Source: Pseudomonadota bacterium (GTDB lineage Bacteria; Pseudomonadota; Gammaproteobacteria; Steroidobacterales; Steroidobacteraceae). From it: a stretch of DNA of 30,134 bases. Numbering within the stretch: the stretch's first letter is position 1; each line of letters opens with the position of its first letter. Made by a program: the position numbers and the translations under genes. Positions 1 through 7,935 of this stretch are shown one piece after another. The DNA lies in contig JAJZFQ010000244.1 in assembly GCA_021805275.1 (NCBI GenBank), positions 1 through 30,134 of the forward strand, read 5' to 3'. The notes beneath the pieces are model-generated. The model was not told the DNA's origin. It made no database searches and saw only the letters and a program-made list of their open reading frames with translations.

Positions 1-1
1 G

Positions 2-106
2 CAGGTATTCGCGGCGGTGCGCGAGGCGGTGCGCGTGACCCTCGAGTCCCGCCGGGCCGAGGGTGGGCGGGTCGCCCTGGTCCTGAAGGTGCTCGGGCCG
101 CTCTAG
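2..106 (+). CDS. C-terminal fragment of an unidentified protein (5' end outside window)
   Basis: Reading from base 2, an open frame gives 34 residues ending in VALVLKVLGPL and a TAG stop at 104-106. The high third-position GC matches the genuine genes nearby, and a terminator-like structure follows directly, so this is probably the tail of a real gene. The sequence seen is too short to assign. The pattern of a helix rich in Arg and Glu followed by GRVALVL is vaguely like the end of zinc-type quinone oxidoreductases (often ending in a GKVVL-like strand), but I would not name it on that basis. Confidence 0.5.
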   Translation, partial: QVFAAVREAVRVTLESRRAEGGRVALVLKVLGPL

Positions 107-110
107 GGCC

Positions 111-180
111 AAGCGCGGGCGGGGCAGTGGCGCAAGCGGCGCCGACCCGGCACACTAGTGCGTGATACCCCGCTTTTTTT
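111..180 (+). terminator. Probable rho-independent terminator of the left-edge gene
   Basis: AAGCG-c-GGG (111-119) can pair with CCC-CGCTT (168-175) with one bulged base, and the stem runs directly into a T7 tract (174-180). The long loop has its own hairpins, GGCGC/GCGCC (129-133/139-143) and the GCAC/GTGC pair around 151-162. It sits between the left-edge stop codon and the ferredoxin start. The long loop lowers confidence. Confidence 0.4.
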
Positions 181-211
181 GACGCAACGAACCCGGCTAA
201 GAGGTAGGTGA

Positions 212-526
212 ATGGCGCTGCTGCGAGTGATTGACCGTGACGGTAAGGAGCACCAGGTCGAGGGCAAGACGGGCCTGAAGCTCATGGAGACGCTGCGGGA
301 CCTCGAGTACGGAGTCGCCGCCATCTGCGGGGGTATGTGTTCGTGCGCGACCTGTCATGTGTACGTTGATCCGCAGTGGGTGGGCCGGCTCCCGGAGCCG
401 ATGTCCGACGAGCGGGAGCTGCTGACCGAACTCAGCCACTATCAGGACAATTCCCGCCTGTCCTGCCAGCTGGACTTCACCCCCGAGCTCGATGGGTTGC
501 GCGTCACCGTCGCGCCCGACGAGTGA
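212..526 (+). CDS. [2Fe-2S] ferredoxin, adrenodoxin/putidaredoxin type
   Basis: A 104-residue soluble electron carrier. The cluster-binding cysteines fit the vertebrate/P450-type spacing C-x5-C-x2-C-x36-C: Cys39, Cys45, Cys48 and Cys85, inside CGGMCSCATCHVYV and LSCQL. Cys43 is an additional cysteine within the binding loop. The segment LPEPMSDERELL is the acidic helix that this class uses to dock its reductase and client. Such ferredoxins pass electrons from an NAD(P)H ferredoxin reductase to cytochrome P450s or support Fe-S cluster and other biosynthetic enzymes. No reductase, P450 or isc gene is visible nearby, so the partner is unknown. The ATG is preceded by GAGGTAGG about 5-8 nt upstream, which fixes the start. 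The RraB-domain gene follows 36 nt downstream on the same strand. Confidence 0.9.
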   Translation: MALLRVIDRDGKEHQVEGKTGLKLMETLRDLEYGVAAICGGMCSCATCHVYVDPQWVGRLPEPMSDERELLTELSHYQDNSRLSCQLDFTPELDGLRVTVAPDE

Positions 527-562
527 GACCGGTGGTTCACGCAGCTGACGCGGAGTCGCCCC

Positions 563-973
563 GTGCTTGAGGCGATCATCGGCCTGGCCGTCGGCGGGGT
601 CATCATCCTGGTCCTGCTTTACGTGCGCTTGCGGCGGGCGTTCCGCCAGGAACGTCTGGCTCGCCACGACAGCTGGGACGAGATGATGGTCGGCCGGTTG
701 CGCACGCAGGGCTATCACCCCTTCAACGCCTACCGGGTGGATTTCTTCCTCGGCTTGCCCAGCCTCGAGGCCTGCCAGGCGGTGCGCAGCCAACTCGAGC
801 CGGAAGGCTTCGAGGTTGACGTGAAGCTGATCCCGGACGAGACCGATCTGCCCTACAGCCTGAACGCCTCAAAATCCATGCAGCTGCTCGTGCCGGACAT
901 CCAGGCGTTCAGCCGGCGCCTGAGCGCGCTCGCCGCCGAATACCACGGGCGCTACGACCACTGGGCCGCCTAG
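563..973 (+). CDS. Membrane-anchored RraB-domain protein (ribonuclease E inhibitor RraB-like)
   Basis: 136 residues beginning with a GTG codon. Residues about 4-22 form one hydrophobic transmembrane segment followed by a basic stretch (RLRRAFRQERLAR). The rest resembles the RraB family: an N-terminal helix DEMMVGRLRTQGYHPFNAY, a ferredoxin-like strand with VDFFLGLPSLEAC, the EGFEVDVK strand, and the C-terminal signature in which a helix ends in LAAEYHGRYDHWAA (family G-x-Y-D-x-W). Classical RraB is cytosolic and acidic and restrains RNase E in the degradosome. Here the domain is tethered to the inner membrane, where RNase E itself sits, so a role in RNA-decay control is an inference only. It probably shares a transcript with the ferredoxin 36 nt upstream. 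A neutral name, RraB-domain protein, is safest. Confidence 0.75.
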   Translation: MLEAIIGLAVGGVIILVLLYVRLRRAFRQERLARHDSWDEMMVGRLRTQGYHPFNAYRVDFFLGLPSLEACQAVRSQLEPEGFEVDVKLIPDETDLPYSLNASKSMQLLVPDIQAFSRRLSALAAEYHGRYDHWAA

Positions 974-997
974 CGCGCCCGCGGCGCGCATGGTCCA

Positions 998-1750
998 TCA
1001 GGTTTTCTTCTCGGTCTGACGCTTGACCGCTTCGGCCGCTGCGGCGATTGCGGCCGGATCGCCAAGATAGCCGCTGCGCAGCGGCTTTAGCTGTACGTCG
1101 AGTTCGTAGAGCAGCGGCACACCCGTCGGGATGTTCAGCTCGACGATGTCGCTTTCGGACACTCCATCGAGCATTTTCACCATGGCGCGCAGGCTGTTGC
1201 CGTGGGCGGCGACCAGCACGTTGCGCCCGGCACGCAGCTCAGGCGCGATGCGGCTGTGCCACTGCGGCAGCACGCGCTCGAGCGTGTCCTTCAGCGACTC
1301 CGCCGCGGGAATCTCACCGGCTGCGAGTCCTGCGTAGCGCGCATCGAGGCGCGGGTGGCGCGGATCCTCGGTGTCGAGCGGTGGCGGCGGCACATCGTAG
1401 CTGCGGCGCCAGATTTTCACCTGCTCCTCGCCGTGGCGTGCCACGGTCTGGGCCTTGTCCAGCCCCTGCAGCGCGCCGTAATGCCGTTCGTTGAGGCGCC
1501 AGGACCGCTCGACCGGAATCCACATGCGATCCATCTCGTCGAGCATGATCCACAACGTGCGGATCGCGCGCTTCAACACCGAGGTGAACGCCACGTCGAT
1601 CGTGATGTCCTCCTCGATCAGCTGGCGTCCGGCCTGGGCCGCTTCAGCCCGGCCCGCGGGAGTCAGATCGACGTCGGTCCAGCCGGTGAACAGGTTCTCC
1701 AGGTTCCACAGGCTCTGTCCGTGGCGGACGAGAATCAGCTTTCCGGGCAT
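998..1750 (-). CDS. gpmA: 2,3-bisphosphoglycerate-dependent phosphoglycerate mutase
   Basis: 250 residues, the usual length for dPGM. It interconverts 3- and 2-phosphoglycerate in cytosolic glycolysis and gluconeogenesis through a phosphohistidine. The RHG motif at residues 9-11 ([10 protein letters not shown], catalytic His10) starts the histidine-phosphatase fold; [10 protein letters not shown], the ERHYGALQG segment with the acid Glu, and the second catalytic histidine in [10 protein letters not shown] (about 183) are all present. The Gln after RHG replaces the commoner Glu of RHGES. The ATG is chosen because GAGGT lies 6 nt upstream (1757-1761). It lies 110 bp downstream of the glutamate dehydrogenase gene on the same strand, with its own promoter candidate in the gap. 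Confidence 0.96.
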   Translation of the reverse strand: MPGKLILVRHGQSLWNLENLFTGWTDVDLTPAGRAEAAQAGRQLIEEDITIDVAFTSVLKRAIRTLWIMLDEMDRMWIPVERSWRLNERHYGALQGLDKAQTVARHGEEQVKIWRRSYDVPPPPLDTEDPRHPRLDARYAGLAAGEIPAAESLKDTLERVLPQWHSRIAPELRAGRNVLVAAHGNSLRAMVKMLDGVSESDIVELNIPTGVPLLYELDVQLKPLRSGYLGDPAAIAAAAEAVKRQTEKKT

Positions 1751-1832
1751 GCGCGTACCTCAGGGTGCGTGGGCGGCCGCCAGCCGCCGGCGTGCGCTGC
1801 CGGTGCTCGAGCGCAGGCAGCGTGGAGCGACA

Positions 1833-1838
1833 AGTATA
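1833..1838 (-). promoter_or_regulatory. Candidate -10 element for gpmA
   Basis: On the minus strand this reads TATACT, a 5/6 match to the sigma-70 -10 box, in an otherwise very GC-rich gap (1751-1860). A transcript starting near 1826 would have a leader of about 75 nt before the gpmA ATG. No good -35 hexamer is visible 16-18 bp upstream, so this is only a candidate. Confidence 0.3.
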
Positions 1839-1860
1839 GCCGAGCGCGCGCCCTCGGCCG

Positions 1861-4800
1861 CTACTCGGCGAGCTTGCGCAGCGACTCCACTCCCACGGTG
1901 AGCGTGGCGAAATCCGCAGTGCCGGCCGCGCGCATCTCGGTGAGCGTGCGCTCCCAGTGCGCGAGCTTGCGACCCTCGGCCTGCTGCCAGGCGTCGACCC
2001 GCTCGGCGGCGGCGCCCCGTCCCGGGCGGGCGAGCACGCGCTCGGCGAGCGCCCGATGGATGCGCATCGCCGCATCCCGCAGGCCCGTGCGGGCGGTGGC
2101 CTGCCACGGACCGTCGACCGAGAGCTGATTGATCTGCCCGCGCAGCCAGTCGAGCCCGGTCCGCGCGCCGACCTCGAAATACACGCGCGCCGCCTCGAGC
2201 ACCGCAGCGCGATGGCCGGCTGCGATCTCGATGATGTCGAGCGACGCGTTGTGCGTCTCCAAACTTGCGATGCGGCCGGCGATCGCTGCCGGCATTCCGG
2301 CCTCGACCAGTTGGGCGTGCGCGGTCTCGAAATGCTCGCGCCATGCCCCGCAGAGCACCTGCGGAACCTTCGCGCCGATTTCGTGCACGCCGGCGCGGAA
2401 CTCCCGCACCGCGGCGTCCACCTTCAGCGCCGGCCGGCGCGCCAGCAGCCAGTACGTGGTGTGGCGCAACAGCCGGCTGGACTCGAACGCCGCGGCATAC
2501 TGGATCTTCGCCGGGGCACGGTTGTCGAGTGCCTCGATGTCCTCCCACAGCTCGCGCATCTGGAAGATCTCGCGCGCCGCCGTGAAGGCGCGCGCGATCT
2601 GCGCCGGCTCGGCGCCGGTGTCCTCCTGGGCGCGCAGCACGAACGTCGGACCCATGCGGTTGATGAGGCTGTTCGTGGTTGCCGTGGCGATGATCTGCCG
2701 GCGTAGCCGGTGCCGCTCGATGGCGCGCGCGAAGCGCGTGCGGACCGGTCCAGGGAAGTACCGCTCGAGTTCGTTCGAGAGGTAAGGATCCTCCGGCACG
2801 TCCGAATCGAGCAGGTGATTGTTCAGCCAGATCTTGCTGTAGGACAGCAGGATCGACAGCTCCGGACGGGTGAGCCCGGCGCTGCTCTTGCGCCGCTCGC
2901 CGATTTCCTCGTCGCTCGGCAGGAACTCCAGCGCACGGTTCAGTCCGCCCGAGCGCTCGAGCAGGCGGATCAGGTGCTGATACTCGCTGAGGCGCGCGCG
3001 AGCCTGCTGCTCGAGGGTGCTGATGGCCTCGCTCTGCAGGTAGTTGTTGCGCAGCACGAGCGTGCAGACTTCCCCGGACATGCGCGCGAGCAGGCGGTTG
3101 CGCTCGGCGAGGGAGAGCTTGCCGGTGTGCACCAGCGGGTTCAGCAGGATCTTGAGGTTGACTTCCACGTCCGAGGTGTTCACCCCGGCGGAGTTGTCGA
3201 TGAAATCAGTGTTGAGCCGTCCGCCGGCGCGTGCGTACTCGATGCGGCCGCGCTGGGTGCAGCCGAGATTGCCACCTTCGCCGACGACCTTGGCGCGCAG
3301 CTCGGAGCCGTTGACCCGCAGCGCATCGTTGGTCCGATCGCCGACCTCGCCGTTCGACTCACGGCTGGACTTGACGTAGGTGCCGATGCCGCCGTTCCAG
3401 AGCAGATCAACCGGCATCTGCAGAATCGCGCGGATCACCTCGTTCGGCGTCGCGGTGGCGCTCTCGAGGCCGAGCAGGGCGCGGGTCTGTGCCGACAGCG
3501 GGATCGACTTGGCGTTGCGGGGGAAGATGCCGCCGCCGACCGAGATGCTCTTGCGGTCGTAGTCGTCCCAGCTCGAGCGCGGCAGCGCGAACAGCCGATG
3601 CCGCTCAGCGAAGCTCACCACGGCGTCCGGCTTCGGATCGAGGAAGATGTGGCGGTGGTCGAACGCCGCCTGCAGCAGGATGTGCCGCGAGAGCAGCATG
3701 CCGTTGCCGAAGACATCCCCGGACATGTCGCCGATGCCGGCAACCGTGAAGTCCTCCTTCTGGATGTCGACTCCGATTTCGCGGAAATGGCGCTTGACGC
3801 ACTCCCAGGCGCCCCGCGCGGTGATGGCAAGACCCTTGTGGTCGTAGCCGGCCGAGCCACCCGAGGCGAATGCATCCCCGAGCCAGAAGCCGTACTCGGC
3901 AGCGATGCCGTTGGCGGTATCGGAGAACGTGGCCGTGCCCTTGTCGGCGGCCACCACCAGGTACGGGTCGTCGCCGTCGCGGCGGACCACCCGCGGCGGC
4001 GGCGCGATCTTGCCGGCCACGATGTTGTCCGTCAGATCGAGCAGGCCCTGGATGAAGGTTCGGTAGCAGGCCGTTACTTCGGCCTGGATCTCCTCGCGGC
4101 TGCCCTGCGGCAGGCACTTGGGCACGAAGCCGCCCTTGGCGCCGACCGGGACGATGAGCGTGTTCTTGACGTTCTGTGCCTTCATCAGGCCCAGGATCTC
4201 GGTGCGGAAGTCTTCGCGCCGGTCCGACCAGCGGATGCCGCCACGCGCCACATCGCCCATGCGCAGGTGCACGCCTTCGACGCGCGGGCTGTAGACGAAG
4301 ATCTCGTACTTCGGTCGCGGCAGCGGCAGATCGGGAATCGCGGCCGGATTGAACTTGAACGACAGATACTTCAGGGGCGCGCCCGCAGCGTCGCGCCGGT
4401 AGAAGTTCGTCCGCAGCGTGGCCTGCAGCAGCGTCAGATAGGCGCGCAGGATGCGGTCCTCGTCAAGACTGCTGACCTGATCGAGGCCCGCGCGGATGCG
4501 TGTGACGATCTGCTCCGCGACGTTCTCGGCCGACCGGGTGCCATGCGGCTTGCCCGGGTCGAAGCGCGCCTCGAACAGCTGCACGAGCGCCCCGGCGATG
4601 GCCGGGTTGGCCGCCAGCGTACGCTCCATGTACGCCTGGCTGAATGGCACGCCGGTTTGCAACAGGTAGCGGCAGTAGGCGCGCAGCACCAGTATCTCGC
4701 GCGCCGACAGCTCGGCGCTGAACAGCAGCCGGTTGAACCCGTCGTTCTCCGCCGCGCCGTCCCAGCCGGCCGCCAGCGCCTCCTTGAAGCGTTCGGTCAC

Positions 4801-6720
4801 CCGCGCCAGATCGATTGCGTCGCCGTCACGGTGTTCGAGCTCGAAGTCCTGGATCCAGGCCGGACCGCCTTCAGGCCAGGCAAGCTCGTAGGGCCGCTCG
4901 GCGATGACGCGCAGCCCGAAATTCTCCAACATCGGCAGCAGGTCGGAGATCGACACCGGCTCGCCAAGCTTCACGATCTTCAGGTGCAGTCCCGCAGCGG
5001 ACTGTTGCGCTGCGCGGTGCAGGCTGACGCGCCGCTGGAGTGGCACGGTGCGCAGCTGCTCGAGATCGGCGATGTCCGCGAGGGCCGCAGCCGGCGGCAC
5101 GTCCTCCTCGTAGGCCATCGGAAAGACGCGCCGGTAGCGGTTGGCGAGCACGAGCCCGTCGGCCTCGCCCCGGCGTGCGATGAGCACATCGTGCAGGTGA
5201 TCGGTCCAGGAGAGCGTCGCGGCGGAGATCTGCTGCTCGACGGCTGCGTAGTCGATCCTTTGCGCGTCGCTCGGAACGGTGCGCACCACGACGTGCACGC
5301 GCGCATGGCTGGCGCTGGAGATCTGCACCTGGCTCTCGACGGCCTTGCCGCCGAATCCGGCGAGCACGATCTGCTCGATGCGCTGGCGGACGTCGGTGTT
5401 GTACCGATCGCGCGGCACGTAGACCAGGCAAGAGAAGAATCGGTGATACGGATCGCGCCGTACCAGCAGGCGCACCGTGCGCCGCTCGTACAGATTGACG
5501 ACGCCGCGGCAGATGCGCACCAGGTCGCGGGTGTTCGCCTGGAACAGCTCATCGCGCGGGTAGGTCTCCAGCACGTTCAGCACCGCCTTGCCATCGTGGC
5601 TCTGCGGGTCGAGGCCGAAGAATTGGATCACGCGCGCCACCTTCAGGCGCAGGACCGGAATGTCGCGCGGGCTGCGGTGGTAGGCGGTGGAGGTCCACAG
5701 GCCAAGGAAGCGGTGCTCGCCGTTGACCTCGCCGCGGGCATCGAACGTCTTCACGCCGACGTAATCGAGGTATTCCGCGCGGTGGATGGCGGAGATGGAG
5801 TTCGCCTTGGTGAGCACGAGAAGCTCGCGCTCCCGTGCCCGCTCGCGGATCTCGCCCTTCAGCACTGTCGCCGAGGGCCGCTCGCCGGGGCTGTGGGGGC
5901 GCAGAATGCCCAGGCCGCTGCGCGGCTCGGCGCGCAGTGTGTCGTGCCGGGCGCCGCGCTCGAGACGGTACTGGCGGTAACCGAGGAAAACGAAGTGGCT
6001 CTCTTCCATCCAACGCAGCAGCTGGCGCGCCTCGGCGGTTTCCTCGCTGGCGAGCGGCGGCGGATTGTTCTCGAGATCGGCAACGATGCCGCGCACGCGC
6101 TCGCGCATCGAGTCCCAGTCCTCGACCGCGGCGCGCACCTCCGCGAGCGTCCGCTCGATATCGGCGCGCAGCCGCTCGAGGGTCTCGGGGTCGGTGCGCC
6201 GGTCGATCTCGAACATCTCCCAGGATTCGGCGCGCTGCGCACGCGTGCCGTCGGCGCCGAGTGCCACGATCCGCCCGCGGGCGTCGCGGCGCACCTCGAG
6301 CACCGGGTGCACGATCAGGTGTACGGCCAGTCCGGCACGGTTGAACGCCAGTCCGAGCGAGTCGATGAGGAACGGGCGATCGTCGGTGACGACCTGCACG
6401 ACCGTGTGCGGCGACTCGAAGCCGTCGCGCTCGGGATCGGGATTGAAGACCCGCACTAGAGACTGTCCGGGAGCGCGGCGCTGGCCGAGTTCCAGGTGAC
6501 AGCGTGCCGCGTGAGCGAGCGCCGTCGGTGCGCGCGCCGCCAGATCCTCTTCGCCGACCCTGCGGTAATAGGTCCGCAGGAACTCACCCGACAGGCGCGC
6601 CAGCGCGGCGGTCGGGCCGTGCGGCAGGCGGATGCGGGCGATGCGGTCGATGAGCGCGAGGCGCGTGGGGGGGATGCTGCGCAGGTGCCGGCCGTCGCCG
6701 GCGGGGGATGAGGCGTGCAT
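1861..6720 (-). CDS. gdhB: NAD-specific glutamate dehydrogenase, 180-kDa class (GDH_180)
   Basis: 1619 residues, typical of the large bacterial NAD-GDH class that oxidatively deaminates glutamate to 2-oxoglutarate and ammonia, mainly for catabolism of glutamate and arginine-derived carbon. The long N-terminal third is the regulatory part (ACT-like and helical segments). The catalytic core carries MGDVARGGIRWSDR and the lysine-rich VGAKGGFVPK near residue 860, and the Rossmann-type VAGIGDMSGDVFGNGML near 995-1010. SGGSAGYDHKG and GNLGCTQRGRIE are further class-specific segments, and a long C-terminal helical region follows. The ATG at 6720 begins MHASSPAGDGRHL and has no Shine-Dalgarno; a perfect TATAAT lies only 12 nt upstream, so the mRNA may be leaderless or the true start may lie a little downstream. 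It is divergent from the 4-hydroxyphenylpyruvate dioxygenase gene, also an amino-acid catabolic gene. The opposite strand is open for over 1200 codons, a GC-rich shadow. Confidence 0.95.
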   Translation of the reverse strand: MHASSPAGDGRHLRSIPPTRLALIDRIARIRLPHGPTAALARLSGEFLRTYYRRVGEEDLAARAPTALAHAARCHLELGQRRAPGQSLVRVFNPDPERDGFESPHTVVQVVTDDRPFLIDSLGLAFNRAGLAVHLIVHPVLEVRRDARGRIVALGADGTRAQRAESWEMFEIDRRTDPETLERLRADIERTLAEVRAAVEDWDSMRERVRGIVADLENNPPPLASEETAEARQLLRWMEESHFVFLGYRQYRLERGARHDTLRAEPRSGLGILRPHSPGERPSATVLKGEIRERARERELLVLTKANSISAIHRAEYLDYVGVKTFDARGEVNGEHRFLGLWTSTAYHRSPRDIPVLRLKVARVIQFFGLDPQSHDGKAVLNVLETYPRDELFQANTRDLVRICRGVVNLYERRTVRLLVRRDPYHRFFSCLVYVPRDRYNTDVRQRIEQIVLAGFGGKAVESQVQISSASHARVHVVVRTVPSDAQRIDYAAVEQQISAATLSWTDHLHDVLIARRGEADGLVLANRYRRVFPMAYEEDVPPAAALADIADLEQLRTVPLQRRVSLHRAAQQSAAGLHLKIVKLGEPVSISDLLPMLENFGLRVIAERPYELAWPEGGPAWIQDFELEHRDGDAIDLARVTERFKEALAAGWDGAAENDGFNRLLFSAELSAREILVLRAYCRYLLQTGVPFSQAYMERTLAANPAIAGALVQLFEARFDPGKPHGTRSAENVAEQIVTRIRAGLDQVSSLDEDRILRAYLTLLQATLRTNFYRRDAAGAPLKYLSFKFNPAAIPDLPLPRPKYEIFVYSPRVEGVHLRMGDVARGGIRWSDRREDFRTEILGLMKAQNVKNTLIVPVGAKGGFVPKCLPQGSREEIQAEVTACYRTFIQGLLDLTDNIVAGKIAPPPRVVRRDGDDPYLVVAADKGTATFSDTANGIAAEYGFWLGDAFASGGSAGYDHKGLAITARGAWECVKRHFREIGVDIQKEDFTVAGIGDMSGDVFGNGMLLSRHILLQAAFDHRHIFLDPKPDAVVSFAERHRLFALPRSSWDDYDRKSISVGGGIFPRNAKSIPLSAQTRALLGLESATATPNEVIRAILQMPVDLLWNGGIGTYVKSSRESNGEVGDRTNDALRVNGSELRAKVVGEGGNLGCTQRGRIEYARAGGRLNTDFIDNSAGVNTSDVEVNLKILLNPLVHTGKLSLAERNRLLARMSGEVCTLVLRNNYLQSEAISTLEQQARARLSEYQHLIRLLERSGGLNRALEFLPSDEEIGERRKSSAGLTRPELSILLSYSKIWLNNHLLDSDVPEDPYLSNELERYFPGPVRTRFARAIERHRLRRQIIATATTNSLINRMGPTFVLRAQEDTGAEPAQIARAFTAAREIFQMRELWEDIEALDNRAPAKIQYAAAFESSRLLRHTTYWLLARRPALKVDAAVREFRAGVHEIGAKVPQVLCGAWREHFETAHAQLVEAGMPAAIAGRIASLETHNASLDIIEIAAGHRAAVLEAARVYFEVGARTGLDWLRGQINQLSVDGPWQATARTGLRDAAMRIHRALAERVLARPGRGAAAERVDAWQQAEGRKLAHWERTLTEMRAAGTADFATLTVGVESLRKLAE

Positions 6721-6731
6721 GGTGGGCGGCG

Positions 6732-6737
6732 ATTATA
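6732..6737 (-). promoter_or_regulatory. -10 box (TATAAT) for the glutamate dehydrogenase gene
   Basis: The minus strand reads a consensus TATAAT. The predicted transcription start falls about 5 nt before the ATG at 6720, consistent with a leaderless or nearly leaderless mRNA. The -35 position (about 6755-6760) is a poor match, which suggests activator help or an extended -10. Confidence 0.45.
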
Positions 6738-6766
6738 TACGTCTGTGCCTTCGTCGGCTGTGCGAG

Positions 6767-6786
6767 TATTATAGTTGCGTCCGCAA
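6767..6786 (+). promoter_or_regulatory. Candidate -10 box plus inverted repeat upstream of 4-hydroxyphenylpyruvate dioxygenase
   Basis: TATTAT at 6767-6772 is a 5/6 match to the -10 consensus on the plus strand. It is followed at 6775-6786 by the inverted repeat TTGCGTCCGCAA (5-bp arms, 2-bp spacer), which would cover the transcription start, as expected for a repressor site. The regulator is unknown. Confidence 0.4.
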
Positions 6787-6828
6787 CGAAACGGTCGCCG
6801 GCGCGCGGCGAGTGTGACGGAGGTACCG

Positions 6829-7881
6829 ATGAGCCAGAATCGCGACAATCCCATGGGTACCGACGGGTTCGAGTTCGTCGAGTACACCGCGCCCGATCCG
6901 CTGCTGCTGCGCGATCTGTTCGAGCGCATGGGCTTCCCGGTGCGGGCCCGACATCGCTCCAAGAACGTCACGCTGCATGGCCAGGGCGGCATCAATTTCA
7001 TCATCAATGCCGAGCCGAACTCGTTCGCTCAGCAGTTTGCCCGTGAACACGGACCCTCGGCGTGCGCAATGGCGTTTCGGGTGAGCGATGCCGCGTATGC
7101 CTATCGGCGGGCGATCGAGCTCGGTGCCAAGCCCGGTCCCCAGCTCGCCGGTCCCATGGAGCTCAATATTCCGTGCATCGAGGGCATCGGGGGCTCGCTC
7201 ATCTATCTGGTGGACCGCTACGGCGATCGATCGATCTACGACGTGGATTTCCGGCCGGTCCCGCCGCTGCCCGGCGCCCGCGAGGCCGGCCTGACGCTCA
7301 TCGATCACCTGACCCACAATGTGCAGCGCGGCAACATGGACCGGTGGGCGGGCTTTTACGAGAAGCTGTTCAATTTCCGCGAGATCCGCTACTTCGACAT
7401 CGAAGGCAAGCACACTGGACTGTTCTCACGCGCCATGACCAGCCCGTGCGGCAAAATCCGCATTCCAATCAACGAGTCGCAGGACGACAAGAGCCAGATC
7501 GAGGAGTACCTGCGCCAGTATCATGGCGAGGGCATCCAACACATCGCGCTCGCCAGCGAGGATATCTACCGCACCGTCGATACGCTGCGCGCCCAGGGCA
7601 TCGCCTTCCAGGACACCCCCGACACCTATTACGAGGGCATCGAGGTGCGCGTGCCGGACCACGGCGAGCCGCTCGAGCAGTTGCGTCGACGGGGCATCCT
7701 GATCGACGGCAACCCGCGCGGTGGCGAGGGGCTGCTGCTGCAGATCTTCACCGCCAACGTGATCGGTCCGATCTTCTTCGAGATCATTCAGCGCAAGGGA
7801 AACGAGGGCTTCGGCGAGGGCAACTTCCGGGCGCTGTTCGAGTCGATCGAGCTTGACCAGGTCCGTCGCGGCGTGATCTAG
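6829..7881 (+). CDS. hpd: 4-hydroxyphenylpyruvate dioxygenase
   Basis: 350 residues. This Fe(II) enzyme converts 4-hydroxyphenylpyruvate to homogentisate, the committed step of tyrosine degradation and the route to pyomelanin. It has the tandem vicinal-oxygen-chelate fold, with the metal ligands His160 (TLIDHLTHNV), His238 (GIQHIALAS) and Glu318 (IFFEIIQRKG) all in place. The C-terminal helix region GFGEGNFRALFESIE, which gates the active site, is intact. The frame is open farther upstream to 6775, but ATG 6829 is preferred because GGAGG lies 5 nt before it and the product MSQNRDNPMGTDGFEFVEY matches the family N-terminus. No homogentisate dioxygenase, maleylacetoacetate isomerase or fumarylacetoacetase is adjacent, so the rest of the pathway must lie elsewhere. 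Confidence 0.96.
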   Translation: MSQNRDNPMGTDGFEFVEYTAPDPLLLRDLFERMGFPVRARHRSKNVTLHGQGGINFIINAEPNSFAQQFAREHGPSACAMAFRVSDAAYAYRRAIELGAKPGPQLAGPMELNIPCIEGIGGSLIYLVDRYGDRSIYDVDFRPVPPLPGAREAGLTLIDHLTHNVQRGNMDRWAGFYEKLFNFREIRYFDIEGKHTGLFSRAMTSPCGKIRIPINESQDDKSQIEEYLRQYHGEGIQHIALASEDIYRTVDTLRAQGIAFQDTPDTYYEGIEVRVPDHGEPLEQLRRRGILIDGNPRGGEGLLLQIFTANVIGPIFFEIIQRKGNEGFGEGNFRALFESIELDQVRRGVI

Positions 7882-7903
7882 GCGCCACGCCCGGGAGGGC
7901 GCC
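7881..7903 (+). terminator. Terminator-like hairpin after 4-hydroxyphenylpyruvate dioxygenase
   Basis: GGCGCC (7881-7886) and GGCGCC (7898-7903) form 6-bp arms around an 11-nt loop that contains CCCGGG. The first arm begins on the last base of the stop codon. There is no T tract, so termination efficiency is doubtful. Confidence 0.25.
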
Positions 7904-7916
7904 GCCGGCGGGCGCG

Positions 7917-7933
7917 GTGCATTACACTTGCAC
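7917..7933 (+). promoter_or_regulatory. Inverted repeat with -10-like core immediately before hrpA
   Basis: GTGCATTACACTTGCAC has perfect 5-bp arms (GTGCA/TGCAC) around TTACACT. The TACACT core (7923-7928) resembles a -10 box whose start site would be at or next to the hrpA ATG at 7936. As DNA it could be an operator; as RNA it would be a small hairpin. No Shine-Dalgarno is present in this 54-bp gap. Confidence 0.3.
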
Positions 7934-7935
7934 GG

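Noticed and set aside
2710..6459. Plus-strand open frame of about 1250 codons
   Set aside because: Fully antisense to the clear glutamate dehydrogenase gene; the product is low-complexity Arg/Ala/Val/Leu/Asp with no recognisable motif, the usual shadow of a GC-rich gene.
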